Origin: Akebia trifoliata
Taxonomy: Eukaryota > Streptophyta > Magnoliopsida > Ranunculales > Lardizabalaceae
Direction: 5' to 3'
DNA: 64,000 nucleotides
Assembly (NCBI GenBank): GCA_017979445.1
Contig: CM030705.1
Location: 16,199,040 to 16,263,039 of the forward strand
Each line of letters opens with the position of its first letter. Within the stretch, counting starts at the first letter, position 1. The notes under the pieces were generated by a model. It made no database searches. It had not been told where the DNA came from and saw only the letters and a list, made by a program, of their open reading frames with translations. Below, piece after piece: positions 22,688 through 34,300 of this stretch. Both the position numbers and the translations under genes were made by a program.

Positions 22688-24620
22688 GTTGCCTGATTCA
22701 ACTTTTTCAAGTTCTTCTAACATCTCTTCAACATCAATTGAACGAGGTGAAGCACGTAACCCATCTTGTCCATAAATCACGTACTTCACTAGCTTTGGGG
22801 TTAGGGAGCTTCAAAATTGATCTAGTATAAAACCATCGATACTGAAAGTACTCTAAAAAATAATAGTAGAATTAAGAATGGAAAATAAATCTCGTGTCAT
22901 CATAAAAAATATGAGATATTTGGAAGAATTCGTTTTTCACCAATTCAAAATTTTAAAGTTCAAGTCTTACTTTTCCACTCTTTCTTTCAAATATTTATCT
23001 ACTTCCAATTTGTATTCCACACTTTCTTCTTCTTTTATTTGTCTTGAAAACTCATATTGGAGATACTTCTTTTGCACACTAACTTCACTAATTGATCCAT
23101 CAAGATTTATCTCATTTGAATTCTAATTAAAACTAGTTGAAGAAGCAAATGAAATTGAGTAATGATGTTAATATTGTTCAAAAATTTGATTCATTGTTTT
23201 CCTTACCTTCTTAACCAAGTTATCAATCTTCCTAGGTGTATAAATATTTGAGTAGCATGATTTGACATGAAAATATAACTCAAGCAAAGATCAAGGCTTT
23301 TAAACCAATCAGAAATAAAACTTTCAATAAAACAAATTTAATGAAAATACGTATTAGCAGTTACATACAACGAGTCTAACATGCGTTTAGAAGCCCCATA
23401 AAAAGTTTACAAAAACTTAATTAAATACCCGAACATAATTTCAATCTTCTTCGGTGGGAATCTCGTCTTTGAGTTTATTCCTAAACTATGGTTCTTGTTC
23501 TTCTAATCGTTCAAATACTTTTTAAAATTTTATTGTAGTATCCAATAAAAGGTATGTTGAATTCCACGTAGTTGAAATATCAAGAACCAAAAAACTCTTA
23601 CACGTTATTCTTTCTTTGTCAACACACCTATTGAATTGTTGAGCTCTTGTCAGAGAACTCCTAATATATTTCATAGCACCACAGATTTTAACAATCGAAT
23701 TAAATTATGTACATCACTCATCCAATCATTTACAATTAAATTCAATATATGCATACAACACCTCATATGTAAGAACTCGCCTTCTAAAATACAATCATAT
23801 CTTTTATTTAACTTTCTCTTCATGTATCCCACGACAACATCGTTGTAACTTGCATTATCAACCATAATAATACACACATTCTCTATATCCTATTGGAGTA
23901 AATATAACTCAATTGTTTTATCAATTTCCTCGTCTTTATGACTTGTAACTACACAAAAGTTAATTATCATTTTATGTAATTTCTAATCTTTATTTATAAA
24001 AAGCGCAGTAAGACACATATATGAGATATTTTGTAAAGAAATTTATAAATCTATTGTGAGAAAAATTATATGCATAGAATTATTCAACAAGTTCTTCAAC
24101 TTATTTTTCTAAGCTGCATATAATTGTTAGTAATCTCTTGCTACCATGGTGAGATATACTAATTGAAATTTAGGTTACAACACATTTAAAAAGTATTAAA
24201 ATCATTTATGCTCAACAATCTTAAAAGATAATTCATCAATAATAATCATCCTAATAAAGACATCTCTACACAACTTTTGATCAAATTTTCAAACGATAAG
24301 GCTATTATCTCTTTCTTGTCCTACCTTTTGAAATAATAAATTTTTTTATTTTTTGTCATCATTGTAGGGATACTTGAAACATTTACTCAAATATTTTTCT
24401 TAATGTGTTAGTATTGTTAGTACTTGAACACTTATAATCTATATCGTAATAATTGTAGTTAACATTTTCTCTTGTATCAAATTTTATTTTGATAAAATGA
24501 TCTCAAACATTATATTTTGGTCTACAAGACTTCTTTCAAATGGGACTTACTTCTGTTTTTGAGGTTGCAGTGTTAATTGTAAAATTACAAGTAACAACTA
24601 GTTCAATACTAGGAGTTGTA
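22688..24620 (-). pseudogene. hAT transposase, decayed
   Basis: Minus-strand blocks in order: a BED-type zinc finger region (KYNVDHFIKIKF-like, then NYNYYDIDYKCSS, about 24420-24560), KFDQKLCRDVFIRMIIIDEL near 24270, LYAAKNKLK near 24110, ISYMCLTALFINKDKLHK near 24010, then an open 68-codon block at 23671-23877 with IMVDNASYNDVVV and GEFLHMRCCMHILNLIV. The C-terminal end reads QDGLRASPRSIDVEEMLEEL at about 22695-22775. This layout and wording fit the RICESLEEPER/Tam3-like branch of about 650-700 residues. Many stops, and catalytic steps between blocks are unclear; it cannot encode an active enzyme. Confidence 0.82.
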
Positions 24621-26456
24621 ACGTTTGTGTCTTCGATACTTTGACATCTAACAAAAATAACAAACCCTTAATTAATTAAATTTAACAACATCCACTAAAT
24701 GTTATGTCAAAAGAAGTAAGATAATTATAAAATCACCTTATTAATTAATAAGAGCAACCCATACCATATCTGAAAATCCCATAAAAAAATATTTGAATCT
24801 TATAATCAGAAATCATAAGTCAATTTGAATACTTTTTATCATTTATTTTGGTGTAAGGGTAATCACAACTATATGCCTACAAACAAAAAATTGTCTTGAG
24901 TGGTTATAAGAAAGATAATTCATTATTGGATTGGCTTATAACATACGAATAACTAATATTAAGAGTGAAAACACTTTTAAATTGTTAAGAAAATATAGAT
25001 ATTGAAATCTAATATCTTATATTATAAAACTTTTTGAAATTTAAAGATTTGCAAAGAGATTCCATTAACATTTCTATTTATAACAGAATATGTTGGGATG
25101 AACTATAAAATACAAACTATTTAATAAAATAACACGTCAATTTTCTAAATTGTGGTGCAAGAAACTTTTATTTTATACAACAATACAAACAAAAATACAA
25201 GAGAACATTAAATAATTATTGATCAATACTTACTCCTAGTTAATGAGACCATCCAAAATTTTACAAGACATACCCTGCAATACATACAAGTATTGGTTTC
25301 TAACTGGCCCAAAGCTCAACCATTTAAGGAGGTTTATTGTTTCCAAACTTATTATCAAAATTCAAAAGAGAATGACAAATTTCATTCAACAACATATCAA
25401 TTGGACAACAACCCCACTTTATGATATATTTCACCAATATTTTGGATCCAACAATGCTAGTATATCATCTTTTAATATTTTTATTTATTAATTAGTTGAT
25501 CAATAAACTCAATAGCAATTTTTTTCTTTTAATCTTTTACTTTGAATCTCATATATCCATAGCTCTCACAATAAAATATTTGAATCAAATAATTAGAAAT
25601 TAATGGGGCTACTTGATATGATTGGAATTAGTTCAAGGGCTCAATTTGCTCCAAATTTTAAGTATTTATAGATTATAGGATGTAATAGAAATTAGAGAAA
25701 ATTATTAAGAAAGAGTAAAAAAAAAACTTAATTAATTATTAAAAAAATATTATTTTTAAACAAATTATAAAAAAAAATGATTTACTACGTTGTACCCTTT
25801 AGCATTTATTGAAATTGATAGACTATCTAGCGTTTTGGTTTCTCCTACATCTTCTAACTCCTTCGTGAGCTCTGATGCGATTATGTGTATTGTGAAAAGA
25901 AACACTTTCTTTATAACTTTGTAAGATTCCAAATCTTACTAAGAGTCCTTGAATTCAAATGGATTACCAAATCGACAATCCAATACCATAGTCTTACAAA
26001 TTTTATGTAAAAAATCAGATTCAATAAAAATATATTTAAAAAATTGATCTTTGAGTTTGATCCAAGGTTTTAAAATGGACATCTATTGAATTCTCATGAA
26101 CTCCAAATCTTAAAATTAAAGTGTAACAATTTTTCAAATCTGAGGCATCGATCATATTTTTTGATGCCACAAGTTGACTTTAACGACCCTAAATAAGTTT
26201 TCAAATTTTATTAAGTTAGTTAGGCTAGCTCACCTTTTCCATCCTCAAATCTAATAGAATCATATTCCTAACACAGTAACACATTGGACAGTTTAATGAA
26301 AGGGAGAGAAAGAGCGGGGTTATCTCTTCGATTTTTAGGTGTGGTGGGGACTCGGTTGGTGAGGCAGACAATGACAAGTATTTGTCTTCAAAGTACTTGA
26401 TAAAGAAGATATAATAGATGAAAGAAATATGGGTTTGACATTTTTTCCTTTAGGAT

Positions 26457-26460
<4 letters not shown>
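24621..26460. other. hAT 5' non-coding region
   Basis: About 1.8 kb of AT-rich sequence upstream of the hAT transposase without a recognisable gene. Confidence 0.5.

Positions 26461-26508
<48 letters not shown>
26461..26508. repeat. (AT)n microsatellite
   Basis: About 24 perfect AT units inside the hAT right end. Confidence 0.97.
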
Positions 26509-26637
26509 CCCTTAAATCGGAACCTAAGTGAATCAATTGATTTTTTTTTACAAATCAGAAACGAATCATGTTAAAATCGAACCAATCCAATCCAAAAGGC
26601 TTTGGTTTGATTCGATTCTATCCAGTGTGCACCCCTA

Positions 26638-26880
26638 TCTATCAAGGGTCTCAAAGAATTCAAAATAAGTTAATAAAGAACCTTCCATGGGGGGTTCTCC
26701 AAAATTTAAAAAATCCATTCTTCATAATTCAAAAAATCAAATCCAAATAAAAATTAATTAAAATATTATCTAAACTACTTAAAAGATTAGTTCGAGATAG
26801 ACTCTATCTCAAATAGACCTAATCTAACCTTAATCTTATCAATAAAGTTCTTTAAAAAGGAAAGCCTACCACCTAATTTC
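26638..26880 (+). repeat. probable right part of the copia LTR
   Basis: Sequence continuing after the hAT right end. The octamer TCTATCAA followed by GGGTCTC could join to the left LTR part. The passage to the Ogre-like LTR that follows is not sharp, and GGGGGGTTCTCC here also resembles the Ogre LTRs (for example 55845). The assignment is uncertain. Confidence 0.35.
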
Positions 26881-27349
26881 GTGAGTCTTGAGAAGTTCTA
26901 CAATATAAAGGTTTAAAACTTTCTAGAACTCTCTCAAAATCCTAAATTTGGAGCTTCAACTCAATACCTGACTCTCAAGTCCTGATTTTCTGTCTAAAAG
27001 TACTTAGAAAACATATTAAAAAAATCAAAAAAATATTTAAATCTAAAAGAAGAAACTCTCATCTCGGAGTTCAGGAGCAGATCTAGAAGTAGATACAATA
27101 AAGAAGATTCGTACGAGGAACGCTTACCGTTAGTTTGCAATGTAAATCTTTGAGAATAGTAGAGATAGATTTTCATCAGATTGGATTGGTGTTTAACACC
27201 TTCCAATTCCCTAACCTGATCCCAATACCCATAATGTCTTCGTAGTTTTGTCTTTCTTATTTGTTTATAGTCATTTTTGGTTCCTGAATCATAAAACTAG
27301 GTAGCGACTCCCTAAATTTGATCTCCACCTATAATTTGAGACACTTTTA
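26881..27349 (+). repeat. old Ogre-like LTR, 3' portion
   Basis: From about 26930 the sequence aligns by eye to the younger LTRs at 53203 and 55072: a TTTGGAGCTTCAACTC box, CATCTCGGAGTTCAGGAG, TTTAACACCTTCCAA and GGTAGCGACTCCCTAAA, ending CACTTTTA. A TATA-like ATATAAAGG is at 26902. Heavily mutated, so much older than the other copies. Confidence 0.6.
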
Positions 27350-27367
27350 ACGACTACGCTACTGGAG
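27350..27367 (+). other. decayed primer-binding site
   Basis: ACGACTACGCTACTGGAGAC follows the LTR end where younger copies have TGGTGACTCCACTGGGGA. It marks this as a 5' LTR and the sequence to the right as element interior. Confidence 0.5.
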
Positions 27368-28402
27368 ACCCTCAATGATCAAACTTGAAAATCCTAAATA
27401 TCGGTGGATTGCAAAATGGGTATAATTTTCTTTTTCTATTTATTTTTGCATGTTTGTAGATTATTTGATTACTTTTATTATTTTTGGCATTTTTTGTATT
27501 TTGGTGATTTTTTTTATGATCTTAACCGAGGGTAACCTTTGATGACCCAAAACAATGATTTTCAAAAAATGATGAAGATGAGGATCGAATGGTAGTTATG
27601 AGGATAATGACCAATGAAAAGTGTGCTGACAAAAGGGAAATAAAAAAGATATCAATAGAATTTTGGGTCTACAATGGGATGCGTAATAAGAAGAAATGCT
27701 TACAACACAAGATAGCAAAAATCTTGGGGGGGGGGGGGGATTCATGTGACTCTGAAAAGAGAAAGAAGGGGTGTGTGCGAGATACATAAAAGAACACAAA
27801 ATAGGGAATTTTAGTATCATGTTCCTAACAAATAGATTATGAGTTTACGTGGCAAGTTTTAGGTTATGTTTAAGACACCTTGGGCTCCTAATCAAGTCAT
27901 TCACGCAACCTAACGTATTTATGTACTAGTCAAATTATGCCACGTAGATACCATTTATGTATATAGAAATAGGACACCATTTAGGATCTCAATTTTTTTT
28001 TTGTTGGTAGACCTTCTTATTACATTATATTAAAAAATAATTTATTTTGTAAAGTTTGTTACTTAACAAACTTTTGAATGGGATCCACAACTTTAAACCA
28101 AATCTTAGAGAAGACCCACATCTTTTTAGAAATAATTGAAGATTTTTTTTCTTTGTTTATATAACTACTTCATCTTCTCCCCTCTCAGCAAAAGTATGGA
28201 ATGCATGATAGGTATTTAATCATTTACCCCAAACTTTGATAATCACTTTCCTTACTAAAGATTTTTACGTCACTACAACAGTATAGCCTTCCATAGAGTA
28301 AGGCTAGCCGAATTTACTTAGTAAGATTTTATGCGTACTATGGGTCATTGAGCTCACACGTAGCATGATCCATTGTCACCCATTCATACGTGTATATATA
28401 TA
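27368..28402 (+). other. 5' leader of the old Ogre-like element
   Basis: No coding sequence. Holds a run of 14 G at 27726-27739. T-rich and AT-rich tracts resemble the leader of the element at 56815. Confidence 0.4.
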
Positions 28403-28783
28403 GGGTCACGTTCCTAAGACTCATATTGAGACTCACATTGCGACACACCGTTTTGTCTTATATGGGAAAAAATGTTTGGAATGAGCTGATTTTTTGTGAG
28501 GATGATCTCTGTGATGAGGGGATCATCCTGGAAAAAAATCATCCCATTCCAAAACTTCTAACCCCATCAAAATTGATTTACAAAAAATGGACGGTCTATA
28601 ATTTTTCAACAAAAATTGGACGGTCTAGAAGTTTCATAATGAGCTGATTTTTGGCAAGGATGATCTCCTCACCATAGAGATCATCCTCACAAAAAATCAG
28701 CCCATTCCAAATATTTTTTCCCATATAAGACAAAACGGTGTGTCGCAATGTGAGTCCCAATATGAGTCTTAGGAACGCTGTTC
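28403..28783. mobile_element. foldback MITE with about 165-bp inverted ends
   Basis: The left arm GGGTCACGTTCCTAAGACTC and the right arm (inverted) GAACAGCGTTCCTAAGACTC continue as near-perfect inverted repeats through CGACACACCGTTTTGTC and GTGAGGATGATCTC. The whole 381 bp folds back on itself with a short centre. It is flanked on both sides by ATATATATA, compatible with a 9-bp Mutator-type duplication but undecidable in a microsatellite. Confidence 0.85.
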
Positions 28784-28807
28784 ATATATATATATATATA
28801 TATATAT
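28784..28807. repeat. (AT)n microsatellite
   Basis: AT dinucleotide run directly at the MITE right edge. Confidence 0.9.
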
Positions 28808-29359
28808 CTTTTAGTGTGGAATTTCAATCCTAATATTAGAATTTTGGTTGAAAGTTAATAGTCATATATTTCAAGAATTTGAATTTAAGCCCATTGTTTT
28901 TTAATATTATTTTTGAATCCAAACCTTTTTCTTGAAATCTAGAAGGCTGTGGCATTGGATTATTGATCACATTGGCCTAATGACCTTCATAAAATTTAAA
29001 ATCTTAATGTGTTAGTCAGGTAACCTAAGTTCTCATTGAGAAGTTTGTTAAGCAACAAATTTAATAAAACATAAGAGTTTTTTCAATTAGAATGCAACAG
29101 GTCTACTCAGTAAAAAAAAGATATATTTGTTATTTTTGATCATGACTGAAGTTCTTGTGCCAATCTTGATGATTGATATTGTTTTATGTTATCCTGATTG
29201 ATTGATCATCGTTATTCCCTTTTGCACTATCATGATTGATTGTCTATCTGATATGCCATATCTTGTTTGATATCTATCTTTGATGTACGTGCCTTAATCT
29301 TGATCTTGATGTTTTGGATATTTATATTTTATGATCATATTTTTCTAATATTCATGTTT
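28808..29359 (+). other. unassigned leader sequence of the old Ogre-like element
   Basis: No gene. A run of TTGATTGAT/CTTGAT motifs lies at 29165-29300. Confidence 0.4.
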
Positions 29360-29960
29360 TGATGACTTGATATGGCACATGGGCCCTTTCATTCATAAAA
29401 ATGCCTCGGGCGCACCCTGTTATTTTTGTACACACCATTAGTACGTTTCATTTGTGATGTATTGCATGCTTGCATGTCCCTTATAGCTAACGTGATGCTA
29501 GTATGTGGCCCGATCTCCTCGTGGGATGCAATATCATTCATGAAAATCACAACCCCAGCCACGTACCTATATGGTATATAAAATTGGAGCATCAGTACTG
29601 TTTAATTGGGTGACTCCGAGAGGTATATCGATGCACCCATGCTGGAGTGACTGAGCCTTTGTCATATTATAAGCCACATAGTCACATGTCCTGAATGTAA
29701 ATATAGTACTAGTACGTGGTCAATCTCCTCGTAGGATACTAAATCATTTACGAAAGCTATGATCCTAGTCTCATACATTTATTGTATATTAAATCAAGTT
29801 ACCATATATTGTTTGATTGGGTATGCCTGAGAGGTATATAGGTATATTTGGACAAGGGTGGCTAGAGAAATTGTATTGCACGTAGTAAACCTAGAGTCTA
29901 GGGAATTTTCATTGGGCCACGACCCGAATCGACTTTGTGTGTTCCCAGGTTGCTTTATTT
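29360..29960 (+). repeat. conserved Ogre leader block, oldest copy
   Basis: Aligns with 58890-59650 (+) and with 46440-47230 (-): shared landmarks are TAGCTAACGT, GTGGCCCGATCTCCTCG, CATTCATGAAAATCACAAC, GATGCACCCATGCTGGAGTG and GTACTAGTACGTGGTC. It lacks a segment of about 230 bp that both younger copies carry. Confidence 0.7.
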
Positions 29961-30285
29961 CAATCCAACCATCAAGTAAGTGGGTGGATCGATCCAGACT
30001 TACCAATCCAAACCTGTAATATCGATCTGACCCAATTAAATAAACCCAACCCAATTAATGAAATATATTAATTCAAGTTGAACTAGATAAACCAGTTGGC
30101 CCAATTGACTAATAGATTTACTCAATCCATATTAAACTAGTTGGACCAACTGATTTTGGGTTTGAACTATTCGATCAATTTTAATCTGATGAACTAGGCT
30201 AGTTCGAGCCTAATCAATTGGCCGATTTGGCAAATTAAATCCAATCCATTCTTGTCGAATTAAATGGACCAATTGATTATGTGAT
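29961..30285 (+). other. unassigned spacer with AATTGA/CCAATTG motifs
   Basis: Repeated short ACCAATTGATT and CCAACTGATT motifs in alternating orientation; no gene. Confidence 0.4.
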
Positions 30286-30871
30286 GTGAATAATTCCCAT
30301 CGTTCTTTAATGCCTCATTCACCTTTGCCTTCTCAAGTGCTTCAAGAAAATTCATATTCTGATGAAGAAATATCTGAAGGTTTTGAAGGTGTTATTTCTC
30401 GGTACAAAGCCTTCAAACAACGATCTATTATGTATGAACTCAATGTCGATGAAGTAGCGATTCACCCCCTTAGACGTACTCTATATGCTTCGTTGGATGG
30501 GTTGGGAAGGGATGATGACCTTTGGTAAAAAGATGTACCCAATGTGAGTTCATAGTTTCTACACGAGTATCACGAAAACAACATACGATCCTTCATCTCT
30601 CGTGGCCATTGCATTTCATCAAAGACCATCACTACGCATTGTGGTCACCTCTCACACTATTGGTAGATTATTGGGGCTCCATGCCACGGGATCTCCCATG
30701 CCTGAACCTGAGTCCAATTTTATGATTTGTCACAATCAACTAAACCTTGTGTTATGTGGTCTCGATGATGAATCCTATTGGACACACGATGGTACATTGT
30801 GCTCGACAGGAATGTTTGCTCCATTAAGGATCCTACATCAAATCTTTATAAAAGATCTATCCTCGAGCTAA
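30286..30871 (+). pseudogene. putative plant transposon protein remnant
   Basis: Two open pieces in adjacent frames (30286-30528 and 30544-30871). The second reads HSFYTSITKTT, LRIVVTSHTIGRLLGLHATG and LRILHQIFIKDL, which in order and spacing resemble the plant transposon-protein domain with an EFYANI motif and an ITP..I..LLG motif found in retrotransposon ORF1-type proteins. It sits right of the leader block, where ORF1 sits in the element at 60095. A frame break at about 30530 and stops downstream show it is dead. Similarity was judged by eye only. Confidence 0.45.
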
Positions 30872-31325
30872 AAATTCCATAGAATTGTTGCTGCACCATT
30901 ACGACTTAATGTATTATGTTGTTCAGGGCTAACAAATGTGTTTATCGACTTTTGTTCTGAAATACATCATCATGATAGCAACTTTGAGCTCTAAGATGGG
31001 GCTGGGTTTAGTCATTTGATCTCTCATCTCGCCCTGGAGTATCATCTTGTAGTAGGCCTTCCTTGAATCAGTCATGCAAAGGTATTTTGTGCAATGAACT
31101 TTTGGAATATGCATATTGCTTTTCCCAATGCTCCACCTCCGCCTCTAGTATCATCGAATGATAAGCTTTATCCTCTTTAGGATGATTGGGTGCCAACACT
31201 TGATTTTGGACAATATTTTGACATCGAGACTCACATGATAACCTTTGAGTAACAATAACAAGCTCTTGGAGAATAAAAATACCAAATCCTTCAGTCATAA
31301 ATGTCATGCCCAAAGATTTTAACAC
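30872..31325. other. probable continuation of the transposon-protein remnant
   Basis: The plus strand can be read with many stops; minus-strand frames here look like shadows. Nothing can be named. Confidence 0.3.
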
Positions 31326-32430
31326 TAATCACAATGATTAATTGTTGGAATCTCAATGTGTGATTAACTATCCCATCCCATGATAACATATAATAATAAA
31401 ATAATTTATGTTTAACAGTTGTAACGCAATAGAATAATAACTAAAATCAATAAAAAAATTTATGGAAACTAACAATGAATTCTTATAATAATCCATAATC
31501 CTTAATCTCGTAATATAATAAATTGATGACTCCAAATTTGACATAAAGGTAATTAAAATGTAATATTGAAATAAAATGACACACAGTGTCTTGACATAAG
31601 TTTCTCAAACTGAAATATAAAAAGGAAATAACTATTAAATTCTAAGACTACTCAAATTGATGGGGGCAACTGCTCATCCACATACTCAACCTCTAGTGTC
31701 TCATCATAAATCTCTTCCTCAATGACTGACTCCTCTAAAGTCGTATAATATGAAAATGTGAATGATAGGATGAGTAATGAGAGCTACTCAGTAGTATGTC
31801 TACCATTTTAACAACTAGTTACAATATGCAAGGAATAAATATATCGAAATTTAAATCATACAGGTTTCGATAAAACATAGCATTCAAATAAGGATTAAAA
31901 AATAGTAAAGAAATTTAAATAATTATCAATTTATCAATTCTATCAAATATATCATTATCAATTCCAACATAATTTTAAAAAATAAATATCTTTCTATCAG
32001 CATATAAACAAAAAAATACATAATACAAACATGAAGGTGCAATCAATAAGAGAGTTGAAAAACACGTCGATATAACCACATCGAGTATGACAAATCGATA
32101 TTTCAATATTTAACATCTGATGTAGAATCCTATTATTTTCATCTAATTTTATGGTCGATCGCTGCTACCACATTTGGATGACCACTTATGTGGTTCAGAT
32201 TAATTGTTGATTAAGGTGATCATGTAGGTTATTCGTTTGATAACTACAGACTCTTAGTGATCACTAACTAAACTAGGAGTGAACTCTCCACACCTAAGCT
32301 TATCAAGAGATAGTACAAGTGAACCTCGACTATTTCTATATTATACAAAGATCACCTTTGCACACAGATGTTTCTCAAATATCTAGAAATTTTTTTCCCA
32401 AATCTTTCATTTTCTTCAAAACTTCAAAGT
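31326..32430. repeat. decayed copy of the gypsy 5' leader repeat
   Basis: GTGAGTAATGAGAGCTACTC near 31770 and the 32140-32340 stretch (GATCGCTGCTACCAC, CTTAGTGATCACTAACTAAA) echo 10990-11640 in order. Strongly diverged, no coding sequence. Confidence 0.35.
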
Positions 32431-32434
32431 TTTC

Positions 32435-32695
32435 AACCCCGAGGGATTGACTCAATGGCAATTTTGAATCCAATAAGTGGTAAGAGACCGTAGGTTGTGT
32501 GTTCACTACCTAGTATTAGAAGTGGCTTCTTGAGGCCACCTGCGAGAGCGTACCCTCACTTACTTGGTGCGTTTGATGTGTGGGTGTTGCACGTGCCCAA
32601 GTACGGGACTCATATGCCTTGGTCCAAGCCCTGACTCACTTGATCCTACTAGTCGAACGTACGTTCAAATAACCCCCCCCCCTCCCTCTCGTTAA
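32435..32695 (+). mobile_element. SINE-like element
   Basis: Starts near GAGGGATTGACTCAATGGC, whose TGACTCAATGG fits a Pol III A box. About 55 bp later TGTGTGTTCACTACC is a weak B box. The body contains TTCTTGAGGCCACC and ACTTACTTGG, and it ends in a run of 12 C and a T-rich tail. The layout is that of a plant tRNA-derived SINE. Borders are approximate. Confidence 0.4.
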
Positions 32696-34300
32696 AAGAA
32701 AATCTTTATTTTCGTAAAATAAAAAATCCTAAAAAATGTTAAGAGTTTTGGTTTAATTAAAAATATGTTATATTTATTTAAATATTCTTAAAAAAATACG
32801 TGATTTAGTATATTTATAGATTTTATTTGTTAAAATTTTAGTTATAGTAGATTTCTATATTTATTTGGTACTAAAAATCTAAAACAAGTAAACAATGGAC
32901 AGAATTTTCCAGATTTTCTAATTTTACAATAGAGATAATCATTAGAAAATTTTCAAAATTTCAAGAATCAGTTCTTAGAAATTGACACTTTGAATGGCTG
33001 AACCATGGTTTTCAAATAATTGACGAATCTTGGTTAAGTAATGGTTCATTAAGAACCGAACCGATTTTTATAGAAAATCCAATCGAATTGTCGGTCCGGT
33101 CTGGTCTGGTTTTTAAAACATTGAGCTTCAATTATTGGAACTCATGGAATAGTTATCTAATGTATCCATATCCCCAAGGAAAGAAGACGGGGGCTGATTT
33201 GGGCTAATACTAAGTAGGACTTAAAATGGGTCGGAGCCAAGCTGGATCTGAGTATGTCCATATTCAGATTCAAAATTTTTATCGTATCCAAATCTGTATC
33301 CAAATTCAACATGGATCCTATTAGATTAAACCATATATGAACCGTTTTGTTTTCATTTAAATCGCATCCTACCTAACCGAATTACTTAATTCGGGTCAAT
33401 TCAGATCGAGTCATCACAATCTGAAAAAGCCCATATTCGATGGACTAAGTCGTTGAATTTTTCATGATAATTTTTTTTTTTCAACAGATTGAAATCATCA
33501 AATTAATGAAAGATTAGAGAGATTTGATGGTTTTAAGCCGTTGAATTGGGGAACATACAAAATTTCAATGGTCCAAGTCCGTCAAAATTCAATTTCTAAA
33601 ATTTGTTGGTCTTGGCCGATTGAATTTTTCAATTTTCTCATAATGAATTCTATATTGTTCAACTTTTTTCTCTCCTTTACTCCTTTGCTAATTGATATAT
33701 TATTATAATTCTTTCATTTTATAAGAATTCATGTTGCTTTGAAGTAGTATAAAATATAATTTTCAAACCAATATTATATCATTTAGATTTAGGTAGATAT
33801 CAGAATGGATCCGTATCCAAATTGAATTCAACTTGGATCATGGGACAATTAAACTATATTCAATCCAATTTTTTTTTTTTTTATTCAAATTTACTCTAAG
33901 GGTTCAAACCCTATAAATTCAAATTTCAAATCACGCAGATTTCAAGTCTAAGTCCAACCCATATCCACTCAAATCAAATGTTTTGAAAATGAGTGGATAC
34001 TGAACTCTCAAATTTAAAATTAAAATTCAACAATGATGTTTAACTTTTTTTCAAATTTTTTTTTTCTTTTTCTAAAGTTCATAGAATTTTGTCCCTTCAA
34101 CATATGGCATCGGATCTTTTAAGATTTGAAAGCTTATTAATACGGCTAGTCTTAGTTTTCAACAATAATGAAAGTAGATCAAATTAAAGAAATGGAATGA
34201 GAATTCTCTAACTTTTGTCAAAAATAGATTTCTCTAATTTACAGATTTCAATCCTCTAAAGTTAGTGATTTTTAATACTTAAATGAACACTTACTATTAA
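32696..34300. other. AT-rich spacer downstream of the U-box gene
   Basis: No gene. Short inverted ends (CCATGGTTTTCAAA near 33003 and GTTTTTAAAACATTG near 33110) could mark a small MITE. 33200-33420 and 33780-34020 hold GGATCC/ATCCAAAT-rich repeats typical of decayed DNA transposons. Confidence 0.35.

Larger units (their letters stand above)
15877..26637 (-). mobile_element. hAT DNA transposon, interrupted by a Harbinger element
   Basis: The ends are inverted: TAGGGGTGCAC at 15877 and GTGCACCCCTA ending at 26637, followed inward by TTGATTTGGTTT-type inverted subterminal sequence. CAGGGGTG-type ends are typical of Ac-like hAT elements. The flanking octamers are TTCATCGG and TCTATCAA; all four mismatches are transitions, so they can be read as a mutated 8-bp target duplication. 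Inside is a decayed hAT transposase on the minus strand. Without the nested Harbinger element it would be about 5.0 kb, a normal hAT size. Confidence 0.75.

Noticed and set aside
28390..28647. 85-codon ORF
   Set aside because: It lies across the arm and centre of the foldback MITE and has no protein-like character.
30929..31325. Minus-strand ORFs of 61 and 85 codons
   Set aside because: No domain, no promoter context; they look like shadows of the decayed plus-strand transposon protein.
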